The notes under the pieces are model-generated. The model was given only the letters and a program-made list of their open reading frames with translations, was not told the DNA's origin and made no database searches. A stretch of DNA of 33,659 bases from Paenarthrobacter nitroguajacolicus JCM 14115 (lineage in GTDB: Bacteria; Actinomycetota; Actinomycetes; Actinomycetales; Micrococcaceae), in NCBI GenBank assembly GCA_001313365.1, contig BBFS01000048.1, positions 1 to 33,659 on the forward strand, given 5' to 3'. How positions within the stretch are numbered: position 1 is the stretch's first letter; every line of letters starts with the position of its first letter. Positions 1-10,548 of the stretch are shown piece by piece. Position numbers and translations under genes: made by a program.

Positions 1-12
1 TGTGAGAGATGG

Positions 13-1724
13 TTAGAAAAGGCCCGTGGGGGGGTTACCGTCCGAGTCGACGTCCATGCGCATCGCGGCGGGTTCCTTGGGGGGGAGGCCAGGCATGGTC
101 ATCACCGCGCCGGTCAACGCAACAATGAACCCGGCACCCGTCTTGGGAATCAGTTCGCGGACGTGCACCCGGAATCCCTTGGGCGCACCAAGCCTGGAGG
201 CATCGTCGGTGAAGGAATACTGGGTCTTGGCCATGCACACAGGGAGCCCTGACCAGCCATTTTTCTCGATCTCGGCGAGGCGCCTGAGTGCCGGAACTGA
301 GAACTCCACGCCATCGGCCCCCGTAGATCTCCTGCACAATCGTTTGGATCTTGTCCACGACGCTCAGTTCCAGCGGGTACAGGTGACGGAAGTTGGACGG
401 CGCATCCAAAGCCGCCGCCACTTTGGCTGCGAGCTCGTCACCGCCGTCGCCTCCGCCTCCGTGGCCCCAAACATCAGCGACGGCGGCTTCCACGCCTTCT
501 GCTGCACACCAGGCAAGGAGCCACTCAAGTTCCTCGGGAGTGTCGCTTCCAAACTTGTTGATGGATACAACGGGCGAAATGCCGAACTTCGCAACGTTGC
601 CCACGTGCCTTTTCAAGTTCTCGACGCCGGCTGCCATGGCCTCGACGTTTGGCTCGCTGAGTTTCTCCTTGGGAACCCCGCCCTGCATTTTGAGGGCGCG
701 GATTGTTGCAACCACCACGACGGCGGATGGCGCCACATCGGCGATGCGCGCTTGATATCCATGTACTTCTCAGCGCCAAGGTCTGCGCCGAAGCCGGCCT
801 CGGTGACCACGATGTCCGCAAGCTGCATGGCGGTGCCGGTAGCGATCAGGGAATTGCAGCCGTGGGCAATGTTCGCGAAGGGTCCGCCGTGCACCAACGC
901 AGGGGTGCCCGCGATGGTTTGGACGAGGTTCGGCTTGATGGCGTCTTTCAGGAGCATTGTTAGTGCACCCTCCACGCCGAGGTCTGACACGGTGACCGGG
1001 GGTGCGATCGTAGGTGTACCCGAAGGTGATGCGCCCCCCCAGCCGGGCCCGAAGGTCGTCGAGGTCCGTGGCGAGGCAGAAGACCGCCATGATTTCCGAG
1101 GCGACGGTGATGTCGAAGCCGTCCTGCCGAGGTACTCCTTGTATGGGTCCGCCGAGACCAATGACAACTTCCCGTAGCGAGCGGTCGTTCATGTCCAGGA
1201 CGCGTTTGAACGTCATGCGCCGGGGGATCGATTCCGAGTTGATTGCCTTGGAATATGTGATTGTCCACGAGTGCCATGAGGGCGTTGTTCGCTGACGTGA
1301 TGGCGTGGAAGTCCCCCGGTGAAGTGCAGGTTGATGTCATCCATGGGCAACACTTGGGAGTACCCGCCGCCGGTAGCCCCCCCCCTTCATGCCCAGGATG
1401 GGGGCCCAGGGAGGGTTCACGCAGGGCGATCATCACTTTGTGCCCTGCACGGGCCAAGGAGTCTGCGAGTCCCACTGTGGTGGTGGATTTGCCTTCGCCT
1501 GCCGGGGGGGTGGGAGACATGGCAGAGACCAGCACCACCTTGCCGGGGGGGGCCTTTCCCTGGGGGGGGAGCACCAGCTTGGCCCGGTTGATCTTGGCCT
1601 TGTAGGGTCCGTACAGCTCGAGGGCGTCCACATTGATGCCTGCGCGTTCGGCGATGTCTTCAATGGGAAGCATGGTGGCGTGGTGGGCAATTTCAAGATC
1701 ACTCAGGACCTTGTTTTCAGACAT
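13..1724 (-). CDS. fhs: Formate--tetrahydrofolate ligase (frame-broken by indels)
   Basis: Cytosolic enzyme that makes 10-formyl-THF from formate, THF and ATP for one-carbon metabolism. The protein is read in pieces from several frames. It starts [16 protein letters not shown], carries the ATP-binding signature [13 protein letters not shown] near residue 70 (the family has PTPAGEGK, so one Pro is extra), then [13 protein letters not shown], then the second family signature [12 protein letters not shown] in the 3' half, and ends in TGLF. The corrected length of about 560 residues fits the family. The ATG at 1722-1724 has AAGGA just upstream. Breaks lie near 340, 730, 1030, 1240 and 1390, mostly at G/C runs. 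The extra Pro residues in the signature, in KAPPGK and in GLPPKEP are 3-base run expansions. Identity is secure; an intact gene is inferred. Confidence 0.93.
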
Positions 1725-1826
1725 CCTTGTCCTTCGGCTCTGCCCGCAGCGGGGGGGATGCGGCTGCTGGGGTTCTTTCGCTGTGCGCGACAATCTATCA
1801 GCCCGGGAGCGGATACGAGCGGAGAC
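1725..1826. other. Intergenic gap between mshA and fhs
   Basis: About 100 bases separate the mshA stop from the fhs start, both on the minus strand. Apart from the AAGGA ribosome site of fhs I see no convincing terminator hairpin or promoter boxes here. Confidence 0.5.
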
Positions 1827-3080
1827 TCAGCGCCGGGGGGGAAGCAGCAGGCCGCCGACGGCCTCCCGATAACTTTCCAAGGTGATCGCTGCAGTGCGCT
1901 GCCATCCAAAGGACTCGGCATGGGTGGCAGCGAGCCGGCCCATGTCCTCCCGGGTTTGGACGTCGTCGTAAAGATCCTCAAGGGCGTCGGCCCAGTCGGA
2001 GGGGTCGTGCCCGTCCACCAGCAGGCCGGTTCTTCCGTCCGAAATGGCGCGGGAGAGGCCACCAACGTTGGTTGCCACCACGGGTGTACCGCACGCCTGT
2101 GCTTCCAACGCCACCAAGCCGAAGGATTCGCTGAAGGACGGCATCACCACCACGTCAGCGGACCGGAACCAACTGGCCAGCTCCGGTGCCACGACAGGCG
2201 GCCGGTGAGTGACGACGTCGGCCAGTCCGGCGTCTTCGATGAAGTGCTGGAGGTTGAAGTCCTTGGCGCCGCTAAGGGAACCCAGAATAGTCATTTCCAG
2301 ATCGATATCAGGCCTGCGTTGACGCAGGATCCCGGCCGCCTTGACGAAAACCTGCGGGCCCTTGAGTCGCTGGATCCTTCCGGCGAAGAGGATATGGAAG
2401 CTGTCGGGCCTGACTCCCCGCAAGGAACGGGACTTCCTCCGGAATGACGGGGGGGTGAACACCTTCAGGTCCACCCCCGGGTGGCGCGACGTCGATGCGG
2501 TCAAGGTCTGCTCCGTAATGGGAAACCAGTTCGTCCGCCTCGGCAGGAGTGTTGGCAACCAGCCGCGAGGCACCGTCAACAATCCGTTGTTCACCTTCTT
2601 CGCGGCGCCGTGGCTCAGGCCGTTCGCCGGACTCCAGGACGAGATTCTTGACCTTTGCCATGGTGTGCATGGTGTGGACCAGCGGGACACCCCCAGAGTT
2701 CTGACAACTCAAGCCCTGCCACGCCGGAAACCCAGTAGTGGGAGTGGATCGCGTCGTAACGCCCATGGAGCTGTTGGTGGCGGATCTTGTCGATTTCTTC
2801 CACCATGTGGTGCAGGAGCGCCGGTAGTTCTTCCTTGGGCAGTTTGCGGCGCGGGCCAGCCATGACGTTATGGACGCAGACGCCGGCCCGGGATGCTCGA
2901 CGGCGGGCTGTCCGGTTTTCGTGGAACGGGTGAAGATCTCCACCTCCACACCGGACTCGGCCAGTGCCATGGCCAGGGCGCGCACGTAGACGTTCATTCC
3001 GCCGGCATCTCCCGCGCCGGGCTGCTCCATGGGGGGGAGGTATGCAACGACAGGAACGCCACACGACGGATCAACGGCAC
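1827..3080 (-). CDS. mshA: D-inositol-3-phosphate glycosyltransferase MshA (frame-broken)
   Basis: First enzyme of mycothiol synthesis: transfers GlcNAc from UDP-GlcNAc to 1L-inositol-3-phosphate. Reassembled pieces give the GT4 (GT-B) layout. The N-terminal motif EQPGAGDAGGMNVYVRAL is the MshA hallmark; SHYWVSG and VHTMHTMAKVKN follow; then AGRIQRLKGPQ begins the nucleotide-sugar domain, and ESFGLVALEAQACGTPV holds the E-x7-E motif. The start is GTG at 3080 (VPLIRRVAFLSLHTSP), with GAGGAGG 5 nt upstream. The total of about 418 codons matches the family. Breaks occur near 2450, 2690, 2890 and 3031-3037, where seven G sit in place of the five needed for HTSPMEQPG. Mycothiol is restricted to actinobacteria, so this gene supports the taxonomic call. 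Confidence 0.95.
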
Positions 3081-3192
3081 CCGGTCCTCCTCACGATCAC
3101 GGCAATAATCAGCTTTGCCCTGCAGAAAACACTACTCCTGCGCTCGAGTCCCGGGCCGAGCAAGCCCCCGCTATGTGGACAAGGCTGCTAGC

Positions 3193-3715
3193 GTGGCGGC
3201 TGTGAGCCAAGAACAAAACTTCCAGATCCGCAAAGCAACGCCTGAAGACTGGCCCGGAATGTGGTCCATCCTGGAGCCTGTGATCCGCAGCGGCGAGACC
3301 TTCACCTGGGACCGTGACACCACGGAGGAAGCAGCCAGGACCAAGTGATCAAGGAAGCTCCCGGTCAAACGTTCGTGGCGGCGGGCCAGGACACGGGCGA
3401 GATATTGGGAACGGGGGGGAGTTCCACGCCAACCAAGCCGGCGGCGGCAGCCATGTTGCCAACGCAGGGTACATGGTGGGGGGCCAACAACTCGGGCCAG
3501 GGCATCGCCCGGGCGCTCTGTGCCTACTCCCTGACCGAAGCCAAGGCAGCCGGGTTCCTGTCCATGCAGTACAACGCCGTGGTGGAGAGCAACGTCAGGG
3601 CTGTGTGGTTGTGGCAATCCATGGGGGGGTTCAAGATTTTGGCCACGGTTCCCGAAGCTTCAACCACCCGGAGATCGGCTACGTGGGCCTCCACGTCATG
3701 TACAGAAAGCTCTAG
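3193..3715 (+). CDS. GNAT family N-acetyltransferase (frame-broken)
   Basis: GCN5-related acetyltransferase resembling the phosphinothricin/L-amino-acid acetyltransferase subfamily; the substrate is unknown. It reads IRKATPEDWPGMWSI, then GETFTWDRDT, then an acetyl-CoA-binding segment around GANNSGQGIARALC, then MQYNAVVESNVRAVWLW and GFKILATVPE, ending GYVGLHVMYRKL. Breaks fall at 3346 (AAGTGATC where AAGTGGATC is needed, so one G is missing), near 3415-3420 and 3480 at G runs, and near 3655. A GTG at 3193 is used; 3202 GTG is an alternative with no better ribosome site. The TAG stop overlaps the stop of the convergent GH4 gene inside a CTAG. Family assignment is firm. Confidence 0.85.
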
Positions 3716-5108
3716 GCCCACAACTGGCTTAGCCCGGGAAAAGCTGCCTCGTACCCTTCCAGCAGCTGCCGGCCCAGGGGGGGCCGAACCTACCAACGGG
3801 TGAGCGGCAAAGGCTTGGACGGCGGCCTCGCGCTCGCCGGCGACTACGGCCCGGATGGTCAGCCGCTCAACCTCTTTCACATGCTGCATCAAGGTGAGGA
3901 ACTGCCCGTCAGGCCGGTCCTGCGGAAGTGGCAACGCGCCGTCGGGCGTTACCTCGCAAGGAACCTCGACGACGGCGTCTGCCGGCAACCCCCGGAACGG
4001 CCACCTCTGCGGTAGACGAGGCGTGCAACACCGGCGAGTTGGGCACGTTGAGGATCAGCTGGGCGGTCCCGCCCCCCCGGACAGTGCACGCATAACGGAC
4101 AGGGCAACACGTTCGTAGCCGCCCCCCCTGCCAGATCAGACTCGTCGCGCTGCTCCCCCCCATGCGTCCGCGCTTCGGCCAGGTAGCCTTCCTCGCGGGA
4201 GCGCCGGGCAGCATCCCAGACCTTATAAGGATGTGGGGCCTGAAGAAGCGAGGGGGTAGAGCGACTGTTGCTGGTCGTGGATGGACGCCCCCCCGCGCGT
4301 TTCGCGTTGCTGTCCAATGGCTTCAGTGGCCTGTGACGTTTGGTAGTAGTAGTACAGGTATTCGTTGGGCAGGCAGCCAAGTTGCAGCAGGGTGTGCTGG
4401 CCGAACAACCGCCCCCCCTCCTCCATGGTTTCGAGGGCAGCGTGATCGGACAGCAGGGCAGGTAGCAGATCCGTTCCACGAGGAGCCAGCCGGTATAGCC
4501 AGCCGAGGTGGTTCAGCCGTAGTAGCCCACGCCGTCGAGCGTTCCTTCTTTGAGGGGCGCCCCCCCGGCAGCCCGGGCGGCACGCTGGACCAAACCACCG
4601 GCGGAGTCGCAGATGCCGATCACCTTGCGTCCCAGGACGGGCACCAGCGCTTCGGTGACCATGCCGGCAGGATTGGTGAAGTTGATGAGCCACGCGTCGG
4701 GGGGGCAATGGCGACGCATCGCCTCGGCGAGCTGCAGCATGTGGGGGGATCGAGCGGAGCGCATACGAGATGCCGCCGGCGCCGGTGGTCTCCTGTCCAA
4801 GCAACCCCAGCCTCAAGGGAATCTGCTCGTCCGCGATCCTCCCCGCAGTACCGCCTGGGCGGATTGCGGCGAACACCATGTCTGTTCCCGTGAGTGCCTG
4901 CTCAAGGTCTGTGGAAACCACGACGGCGGGTGCGGAACCTCTGTCCGCGGGCATGTCGCGGAGTACCGCCTCAATGGCCGCCAGCCGCGAGCCGTCCACG
5001 TCAAAAAGGACGAGTTCATCCACCAACCCGGCGAACGGACCCGCGCACAAAGCCCGGAATACAAGGGGGAACCCGGAATCCGCCGCCACCGGCAATCATG
5101 AGCCGCAT
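3712..5108 (-). CDS. Glycoside hydrolase family 4, 6-phospho-glycosidase (frame-broken)
   Basis: NAD- and metal-dependent GH4 enzyme, most like 6-phospho-beta-glucosidases, which cleave phosphorylated disaccharides in the cytosol. It starts MRLMIAGGGGFRVP (Rossmann NAD site), then FAAIRPGGTAGRI, NFTNPAGMVTEAL, GICDSAGG (the Cys is a metal ligand in the family) and GLNHLGWLYRL (the His is the other ligand). It ends GRQLLEGYEAAFPGLSQLWA. Corrected length is about 455 residues, as expected. Breaks occur near 5065 (CCCCC for CCCC), 4750, 4410, 4290, 4125, 4000 and 3775. The ATG at 5108 has a TAGACT box 6 nt upstream and no ribosome site, so the mRNA may be leaderless. The divergent PfkB kinase next door fits a sugar-use locus; the exact sugar cannot be read. 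Confidence 0.9.
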
Positions 5109-5114
5109 GGTCCG

Positions 5115-5150
5115 AGTCTATGCAGGCCCGCAAGTCTATGCAGCCCAGTA
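5115..5150. repeat. 18-bp-period direct repeat in the GH4/PfkB divergent promoter region
   Basis: The 11-mer AGTCTATGCAG occurs at 5115-5125 and again at 5133-5143, an 18-bp period. Read on the minus strand, each copy carries TAGACT, and the proximal one is placed like the -10 box of the GH4 gene (6 nt before its ATG). It may be a duplicated promoter element or a pair of regulator half-sites; the sequence does not decide. Confidence 0.55.
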
Positions 5151-5172
5151 CGTGCAGCGTAGTCTGCCGTGC

Positions 5173-6287
5173 ATGGACGCTAAACCCCCAGCGACGCTCG
5201 ATCCCCTGGCTACGCTGCGGTCGGATGGGGGGGACCACCAGTGCGACCTCCTCCTCACTGGAACGGTTTTCCAGGACATCATCTTCACCGGGCTCCCGCA
5301 CGCCCCGGAACCCGGCACGGAGGTCTGGAGTGAGGGCATGGGCAGCTGCCCCGGTGGTGTCGCCAACCAGGCCATTGCCGCCGCGCGCCTCGGCTTGCGG
5401 ACCAATCTCGCGGCAACCTTCGGGGGACGACGGCTACGGTGACTACAACTGGCAGATCCTGGAAAGCCAGGAACACGTCGACCTTTCGCTCTCGCAGAAG
5501 GTTCCCGGCTGGCACTCACCGGTCACGGTATCCATGTGCGTGAACCAGGACCGATCCATGGTGACCCACGGCCACCCCCCCGCCCCCCCGATCAGTTCCT
5601 CCGAGCTGATCGGGAAGCCACCCAAGGCGCTCGCCGCCGTCGCTGACCTGGGGGGAGGAGCTGGAACCGTGGATGCTCGCAGCGAAGGAGGCCGGAACCA
5701 AACTCTTCGGGGTGGTGGGCTGGGACCCGACAGGGGAGTGGTCGGAGCGCCGGCTGAACCAGCTGGGGGGGAACTTCTACGCCTTCCTGCCCAATGCCCC
5801 GGAAGCGATGGCGTTTACCGGGAAGGCCGACCCCCCCTGGGCGGCCCTGTACTCCTTGGCTGACCGGGTTCCCGTGGCAGTGGTAACCCTTGGCCCCCCC
5901 AAGCGCGGTGGCAGTGGATTCGGAAACGGGTGAAGAGGAGTGGGTGCCGTCCCTGCCCGTATCAGCTTCCGATCCCACGGGCGCCGGGGACTGTTTCGGG
6001 GCGGCCTTCATTGTGGGATGCCTGGCAGGGTGGAGGTTGGGGGGACCGGCTCCGGTTCGCGAACCTTTGCGCCTCCTTGGCGGTCCAGGAAGTGGGCGGC
6101 TCACTGGCAGCACCGGGTTGGGGGTGACATCGCCGACTGGTGGCAACGGGCGAATGCGCGGAAGGAGCGTCAGTCAAGTCAGTGGTTGAGGCGCTTCGCC
6201 TTCCTGGAACCGATCGTCAAGGACATCCCGGCGGAAGCACAGCGTCGGGCCCGGGCGACCATCGCGCATTTGTCGGACGCGCAGTAG
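5173..6287 (+). CDS. PfkB-family carbohydrate kinase (frame-broken)
   Basis: Ribokinase/PfkB-fold sugar kinase, ATP-dependent, cytosolic. The N-terminus has DLLLTGTVFQDIIFTGLP and the substrate-lid segment GGVANQAIAAARLGL. The C-terminal signature DPTGAGDCFGAAF contains the catalytic Asp and anion hole (GAGD). It ends IVKDIPAEAQRRARATIAHL. Length is about 370 residues. Breaks lie near 5428, 5655, 5905 and 6045. The start ATG 5173 (MDAKPPATLD) is chosen because the family fold begins 25 residues later; upstream in-frame starts would overlap the GH4 promoter. Only 64 bp separate it from the divergent GH4 gene, suggesting joint control. The substrate is not determinable. Confidence 0.87.
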
Positions 6288-6305
6288 CCGTGAGAGCCCC
6301 ACAGC

Positions 6306-6319
6306 TAACCGCGCAGTTA
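6306..6319. promoter_or_regulatory. Near-perfect palindrome upstream of alr (candidate operator)
   Basis: TAACCGCGCAGTTA is a 14-bp palindrome with a single mismatched pair. It ends over the possible -35 hexamer of alr. Its position is that of a repressor site, but no regulator is identified. Confidence 0.35.
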
Positions 6320-6354
6320 ACCCGAGTTCACTGACAGCACTAGAATCTCTAGGG
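6317..6354 (+). promoter_or_regulatory. Predicted alr promoter with leaderless start
   Basis: A -10 box TAGAAT (6341-6346) lies 7 nt before the GTG start at 6354. A weak -35 TTAACC (6317-6322) lies 18 nt further up. There is no Shine-Dalgarno sequence, so transcription should start at or next to the initiation codon. Confidence 0.5.
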
Positions 6355-7609
6355 TGACTTACGAAGCAGCTGCAGATATCGGTATCGGGTCGAAGGCCTC
6401 CATAGCAAAGTCAGCGGTGCTGGAACGCTCCGCCGTGATTGACCTCGACGCCGTGCGGCACAACGTTCGTCAGTTCGTCGGCATCGCCTCCCCCCGCCGC
6501 TGTGATGGCCGTGGTGAAGGCAGACGCTTATGGCCACGGTGCCGTGCAGGTTGCCCGGGCAGCCCTCGACGCCGGAGCGGCCTGGCTGGGTGTCGCCCAC
6601 ATCTCCGAGGCGCTCGCCCTGCGTGCCGCCGGGGTTGATGCCCCCCCGCTACTCGCCTGGCTGCACACCCGCGAAAGCAACTTCCAAGCGGCAGTGGCCG
6701 CCGGCATCGACGTCGGAATTTCCGGTTGGGAACTCGAAGCCGTGGTGGCTGCCGCCCGGGAGCAGGAGCGGCCGGCGCGTGTACACCTCAAGGTGGACAC
6801 GGGACTGGGCCGGAACGGCTGCACCATCGCTGACTGGGACCAGTTGTTGGGCCAGGCCATGGAATACCAGGATCAAGGCCTCTTGCGGGTGGTGGGCATC
6901 TTCTCCCACCTCGCCGTTGCTGACGAACCCCCCCAACGCCCTGAAACCGATGATCAACTGGCTGTCTTCCGGGAAGCCATCGCCATGGCCGAGGACGCAG
7001 GCGTGGATACCGAGGTCCGGCACATTGCCAACACGCCTGCGGCGTTGTCCCGCCCGGATTCACACTTCGACCTCGTCCGTGTGGGCCTGGGCATCTACGG
7101 ATTGTCGCCCTTCGACGGGGGGGCTACGTCTGCGGAACTTGGCCTGCATCCCGCCATGACGGTCCGGACCCTCCTGTCCAACTGCAAGAAGGTGCCCGAA
7201 GGCCAGGGCGTTTCCTACGGACTCAATTACCGGACCAGCCAGGAAAGCACGCTGGGCCTGGTGCCGCTGGGCTATGCAGACGGTGTCCCGCGGATCGCCA
7301 CGGGAGGTCCTGTGCGGGTGGACGGCATCAACTACCCGGTGGTTGGCAGGATTGCCATGGACCAAATGGTCATTGACCTGGGGGGCCGCTGTCCCCCCCT
7401 GAAGCGGCGGCAAATCTCAAGGGCGCCGAGGCTGTTATGTTCGGCAACGGTGCGACGGCGGGCCCACCGCCGATGATTGGGCGGCCGCCGCGGGAACCAA
7501 CAACTACGAAATCGTGACGCGCATCAGCCCCCGGGTTCCACGCAGTTACGTCAATGAGCTGCCCGCCCGGGTCGAAGTCAACAACGCTGCAGATACGGCC
7601 GCGCTGTGA
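6354..7609 (+). CDS. alr: Alanine racemase (frame-broken near both ends)
   Basis: PLP enzyme converting L- to D-alanine for peptidoglycan. SAVIDLDAVRHNVRQFV leads into AVMAVVKADAYGHGA, which holds the PLP lysine; then HLKVDTGLGRNG, FSHLAVAD, HIANTPA and VRVGLGIYGLSP follow. The conserved tyrosine lies in GVSYGLNYRT, then GYADGVPR and the GRIAMDQ motif. After a break near 7380-7400 (G/C runs) the C-terminus continues as NNYEIVTRISPRVPR in another frame and stops at 7607-7609. A second break is near 6490 (CCCCCC). The corrected length of about 418 residues is normal. The GTG start follows from the promoter and the N-terminal fit. The stop overlaps the tsaE start by 3 bases (GTGA), so alr probably heads an operon with the t6A genes. 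Confidence 0.95.
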
Positions 7610-8188
7610 GCGAAGCCCAGTGGGAGCGCACGCTGACGGTCACGACGGCGGAGCAGACCCATGCGCTCGCGGCAGAATTGGGTGGGGTGCTTGAGGCCGG
7701 GGATCTTCTGGTCCTGACCGGCGAACTGGGTGCGGGCAAGACGACGTTCACCCAAGGACTTGGCGAGGGCCTGGGAGTCCGTGCCGGCATCATTTCGCCG
7801 ACGTTTGTCCTGGTACGGATCCACCCCCCCAATCTCGCTGATGGACCCAGGCCAGGGGGGCCCGGACCTGGTCCATGTTGACGCTTACCGGCTGGACTCG
7901 GCAGCGGAGATTGACGATATCGATCTGGAGAACACCATGGATACAGCGGTCACCGTGGTGGAATGGGGCCGGGACCGGGTGGAGCACCTCTCGGACAGCC
8001 GCTTGGAGGTTGACCTTCTCAGGTCTGTTGGCGGGGGGGATAACACGGCAGCCACAACGGACGGCGATGTCATGGACTTCGATACCGATGACGACGACGA
8101 ACCCCGCACCATCGTTTTCCGTGGATTTGGTCCCCGCTGGGCCGAGGCACCGAAGCTCTTGGAGACCAGCGAAAACGGAGGCTACTGA
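7606..8188 (+). CDS. tsaE: tRNA t6A ATPase TsaE (one break)
   Basis: P-loop ATPase that drives the TsaB-TsaD complex in N6-threonylcarbamoyladenosine (t6A) formation at A37 of ANN-decoding tRNAs. The Walker A segment GELGAGKTT is at residues 39-47, followed by IISPTFVLVR; after a break near 7827-7860 come VHVDAYRLDS and VVEWGRDRVEHL. A C-terminal tail of about 50 residues, with an acidic stretch (DFDTDDDDEP), extends past the ATPase core. The GTG start overlaps the alr stop, and its TGA shares one base with the tsaB ATG. This points to translational coupling. Confidence 0.93.
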
Positions 8189-8860
8189 TGCTGATACTGG
8201 CCATTGATACCTCAGCGGTTGCCAGTGCGGCCTGATCTCGGATGATGCCATGGAAAGTGTGGTGGACTCTTTCGCTACGGAGGACACCCGAAGCCACGCG
8301 GAAGTGCTGGCTCCCGGGATTGAAAAACTCCTGGCTGGTGCCGGGGTCACTGGCGCGGACATCGATGCGATTGTCACCGGTGTGGGACCTGGCCCGTTCA
8401 CCGGGCTCCGCTCCGGTATCGCCACCGCCCGCACTCTCGCCTTCGTGTGGGACAAGCCGCTGTATGGGCTCATGAGCTGGATGCCATCGCCTTGGAAGTG
8501 GCGGAGTCCACCGCGGCGACCCCCCGAGTTCCTGGTGGCTACGGATGCCCGACGCAAGGAGGTCTACTGGGCCCGATACAGCCTGGCCGACGGCCAGCTT
8601 CCGGAGCTCGTGGACGGCCCCCACGTTGGTTTCGCCTCGGAGCTTCCGGACTTGCCGGTGTTCGGCGCGGGGGGGCAGGCCTCTACGCCGATGTCCTCAA
8701 GGCGGATGAAGATTTCGCCACCACCCAGCCGGATGCAGCCTCGTTGGGCCAATTCGCCTTGGCCAAGCTCACGGCCGGGCAGGCTTTGCTTGACTCAACA
8801 CCCTTGTATTTGCGGGAATCGGACGCCCAAGTGCCTGGCCCAAGGAAGCGTGCACTGTGA
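8188..8860 (+). CDS. tsaB: tRNA t6A complex subunit TsaB (frame-broken)
   Basis: Non-catalytic ASKHA-fold partner of TsaD in t6A synthesis. It starts MLILAIDTSAV, then EVLAPGIEKLLA and the motif GVGPGPFTGLRSGIATART, then LVATDARRKEVYWARY, ending TPLYLRESDAQ. Breaks occur near 8228, 8475 and 8672 (GGGGGG). Length is about 225 residues, normal for TsaB. It lies between tsaE and rimI with a one-base overlap upstream and a 13-nt gap downstream. Confidence 0.92.
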
Positions 8861-8873
8861 TGGGAGGGACACT

Positions 8874-9373
8874 GTGAAACTGTCACCCAAGCTGGAACTC
8901 GCAGGAGTTTCCCTGCGCGACATGACCGAGGCCGATGTCCCGGCCGTGGAGACGCTGGAGCGCCGGCTGTTCCCCCCCGTGGACGCGTGGCCCTTGCAGA
9001 TGTTCTTCGACGAGTTGGCCCAGCCTGAGACCCGGCGCTACGTGGTGGCAGAGGTTGCAGGGGAGATCGTGGCTTACGCCGGATTGATGTGCATCGAGCC
9101 GATCGCGGACGTCCAGACGATCGCCGTCGTGCCTGAATTCGAGGGCAAGGGCATTGGCTCTGCTGTCCTGACAGAACTGATTGACGAAGCGCGGCGCCGC
9201 CGTGCCGAGGACGTCCTGCTGGAAGTGCGGGCGGACAATCCCCCGCGCCCAGCAACTGTACTTGCGGTTCGGTTTCGAGCAGATCCACGTCCGTCCCCGC
9301 TACTACCGGGACGGCACGGACGCTGATTATGCGCCTTGAACTGAACAAACCCCAAGAAGGAGCCACAGCGTGA
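8874..9373 (+). CDS. rimI: Ribosomal-protein-alanine N-acetyltransferase RimI-like (one break)
   Basis: GNAT-fold N-alpha-acetyltransferase; E. coli RimI acetylates S18, but actinobacterial substrates are less defined. It reads VSLRDMTEADVPAVE and YVVAEVAGEIVAYAGL; the acetyl-CoA loop is QTIAVVPEFEGKGIGSAVL (the family's Q/R-x-x-G-x-G), then LLEVRADN. A CCCCC run near 9240 breaks the frame; reading CCCC gives AQQLYLRFGFEQI and then RPRYYRDGTDA. GTG 8874 is preceded by GGGAGGGA. The TGA overlaps the tsaD GTG by 4 bases. Linkage to tsaB and tsaD is the classic arrangement. Confidence 0.9.
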
Positions 9374-10521
9374 GCGGGCCGAATCCGGAACAGCCAAAGC
9401 AGCCGCTGGTGCTTGGCATTGAGTCATCCTGCGACGAGACCGGTGTGGGGAATCGTGCGGGGGGGGACCACCCTGCTGACCAACACGGTGTCGTCGTCCA
9501 TGGATGAGCATGTTCGCTTTGGCGGCGTTATCCCGGAGATCGCGTCACGCGCACACTTGGACGCCTTTGTGCCCACCTTGCAGGAGTCGCTCCACGAGGC
9601 CGGCGTCACCTTGGATGACATCGATGCGATTGCCGTCACGTCCGGTCCGGGCCTTGCAGGGGGCGCTGATGGTGGGTGTTTGCGCTGCCAAAGCCCTTGC
9701 CGTTGCTACCGGCAAGCCGCTTTACGCCATCAACCACTTGGTGGCGCACGTTGGCGTGGGGGTTGCTGGATAGTGGGGCACCTTCGGAAAGAGCGTCCGA
9801 CGCCGTTGCTGCCGCCGGCCTGGGTGCCGGAAAGCTTCCGGAGAACCTCGGAGCATTGCTGGTATCGGGTGGCATACGGAAATCCTGCGCATCCGGAGCA
9901 TCACGGACGACGTGGAGCTGCTGGGTTCAACCATCGACGATGCCGCCGGCGAAGCGTACGACAAAGTGGCCCGCATCCTTGGCCTCGGGTACCCGGGTGG
10001 GCCTGCCATCGACAAACTGGCACGCCGGGGCAACCCCCAAGTCCATCCGTTTCCCCCCGTGGACTCACGCAGCCCAAATACATGGGCACCGCGGAGGAGA
10101 AGGACCGCATCGTTACGACTGGTCCTTCAGCGGCCTGAAAACAGCCGTGGCCCGGTGCGTTGAGCAGTTCGAAGCCCGGGGCGAGGAAGTTCCCGTGGCA
10201 GATATCGCGGCAGCGTTCCAGGAGGCCGTGGTGGACGTCATCAGTTCAAAGGCAGTCCTGGCCTGCAAAGAGCACGGCATCACTGACGTCCTGCTGGGTG
10301 GGGGCGTTGCAGCGAACTCGAGGCTGCGGGAATTGACAGGGCAGCGCTGTACCTCCGCAGGTATCAAACTGCATGTTCCGCCGCTGGATCTTTGCACGGA
10401 TAACGGAGCCATGGTTGCCGCGCTCGGAGCGCAGCTGATCATGGCCGGCATTGCTCCCAGCGGAGTTTCCTTCGCGCCGGATTCTTCCATGCCGGTGACT
10501 ACGGTCTCAGTGCCCGCCTAG
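9370..10521 (+). CDS. tsaD: tRNA threonylcarbamoyltransferase TsaD (frame-broken)
   Basis: Catalytic subunit that transfers threonylcarbamoyl to tRNA A37. It has [37 protein letters not shown] and [11 protein letters not shown] (the HxxxH metal pair), then [26 protein letters not shown] and [15 protein letters not shown] (metal-binding Asp). Breaks fall near 9445-9470, 9660, 9765, 9872 (GGCATACG for GGCCATACG, which removes the conserved His-Thr-Glu), 10040-10055 and 10108. Length is about 380 residues once corrected. It is the last gene of the alr-tsaEB-rimI-tsaD cluster. Confidence 0.94.
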
Positions 10522-10548
10522 CGCTCCACGGGCTAGTACAGCTAGGCG
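10515..10548. terminator. Inverted repeat between convergent tsaD and ybdK-like genes
   Basis: CGCCTAG (10515-10521) pairs with CTAGGCG (10542-10548) across a 20-nt loop and includes the stop codons of both convergent genes. There is no U tract, so it is at best a weak bidirectional termination signal. Confidence 0.3.

Noticed and set aside
10515..10548. Strong bidirectional terminator
   Set aside because: Only 7 bp per arm and no U tract; kept as a weak feature only.
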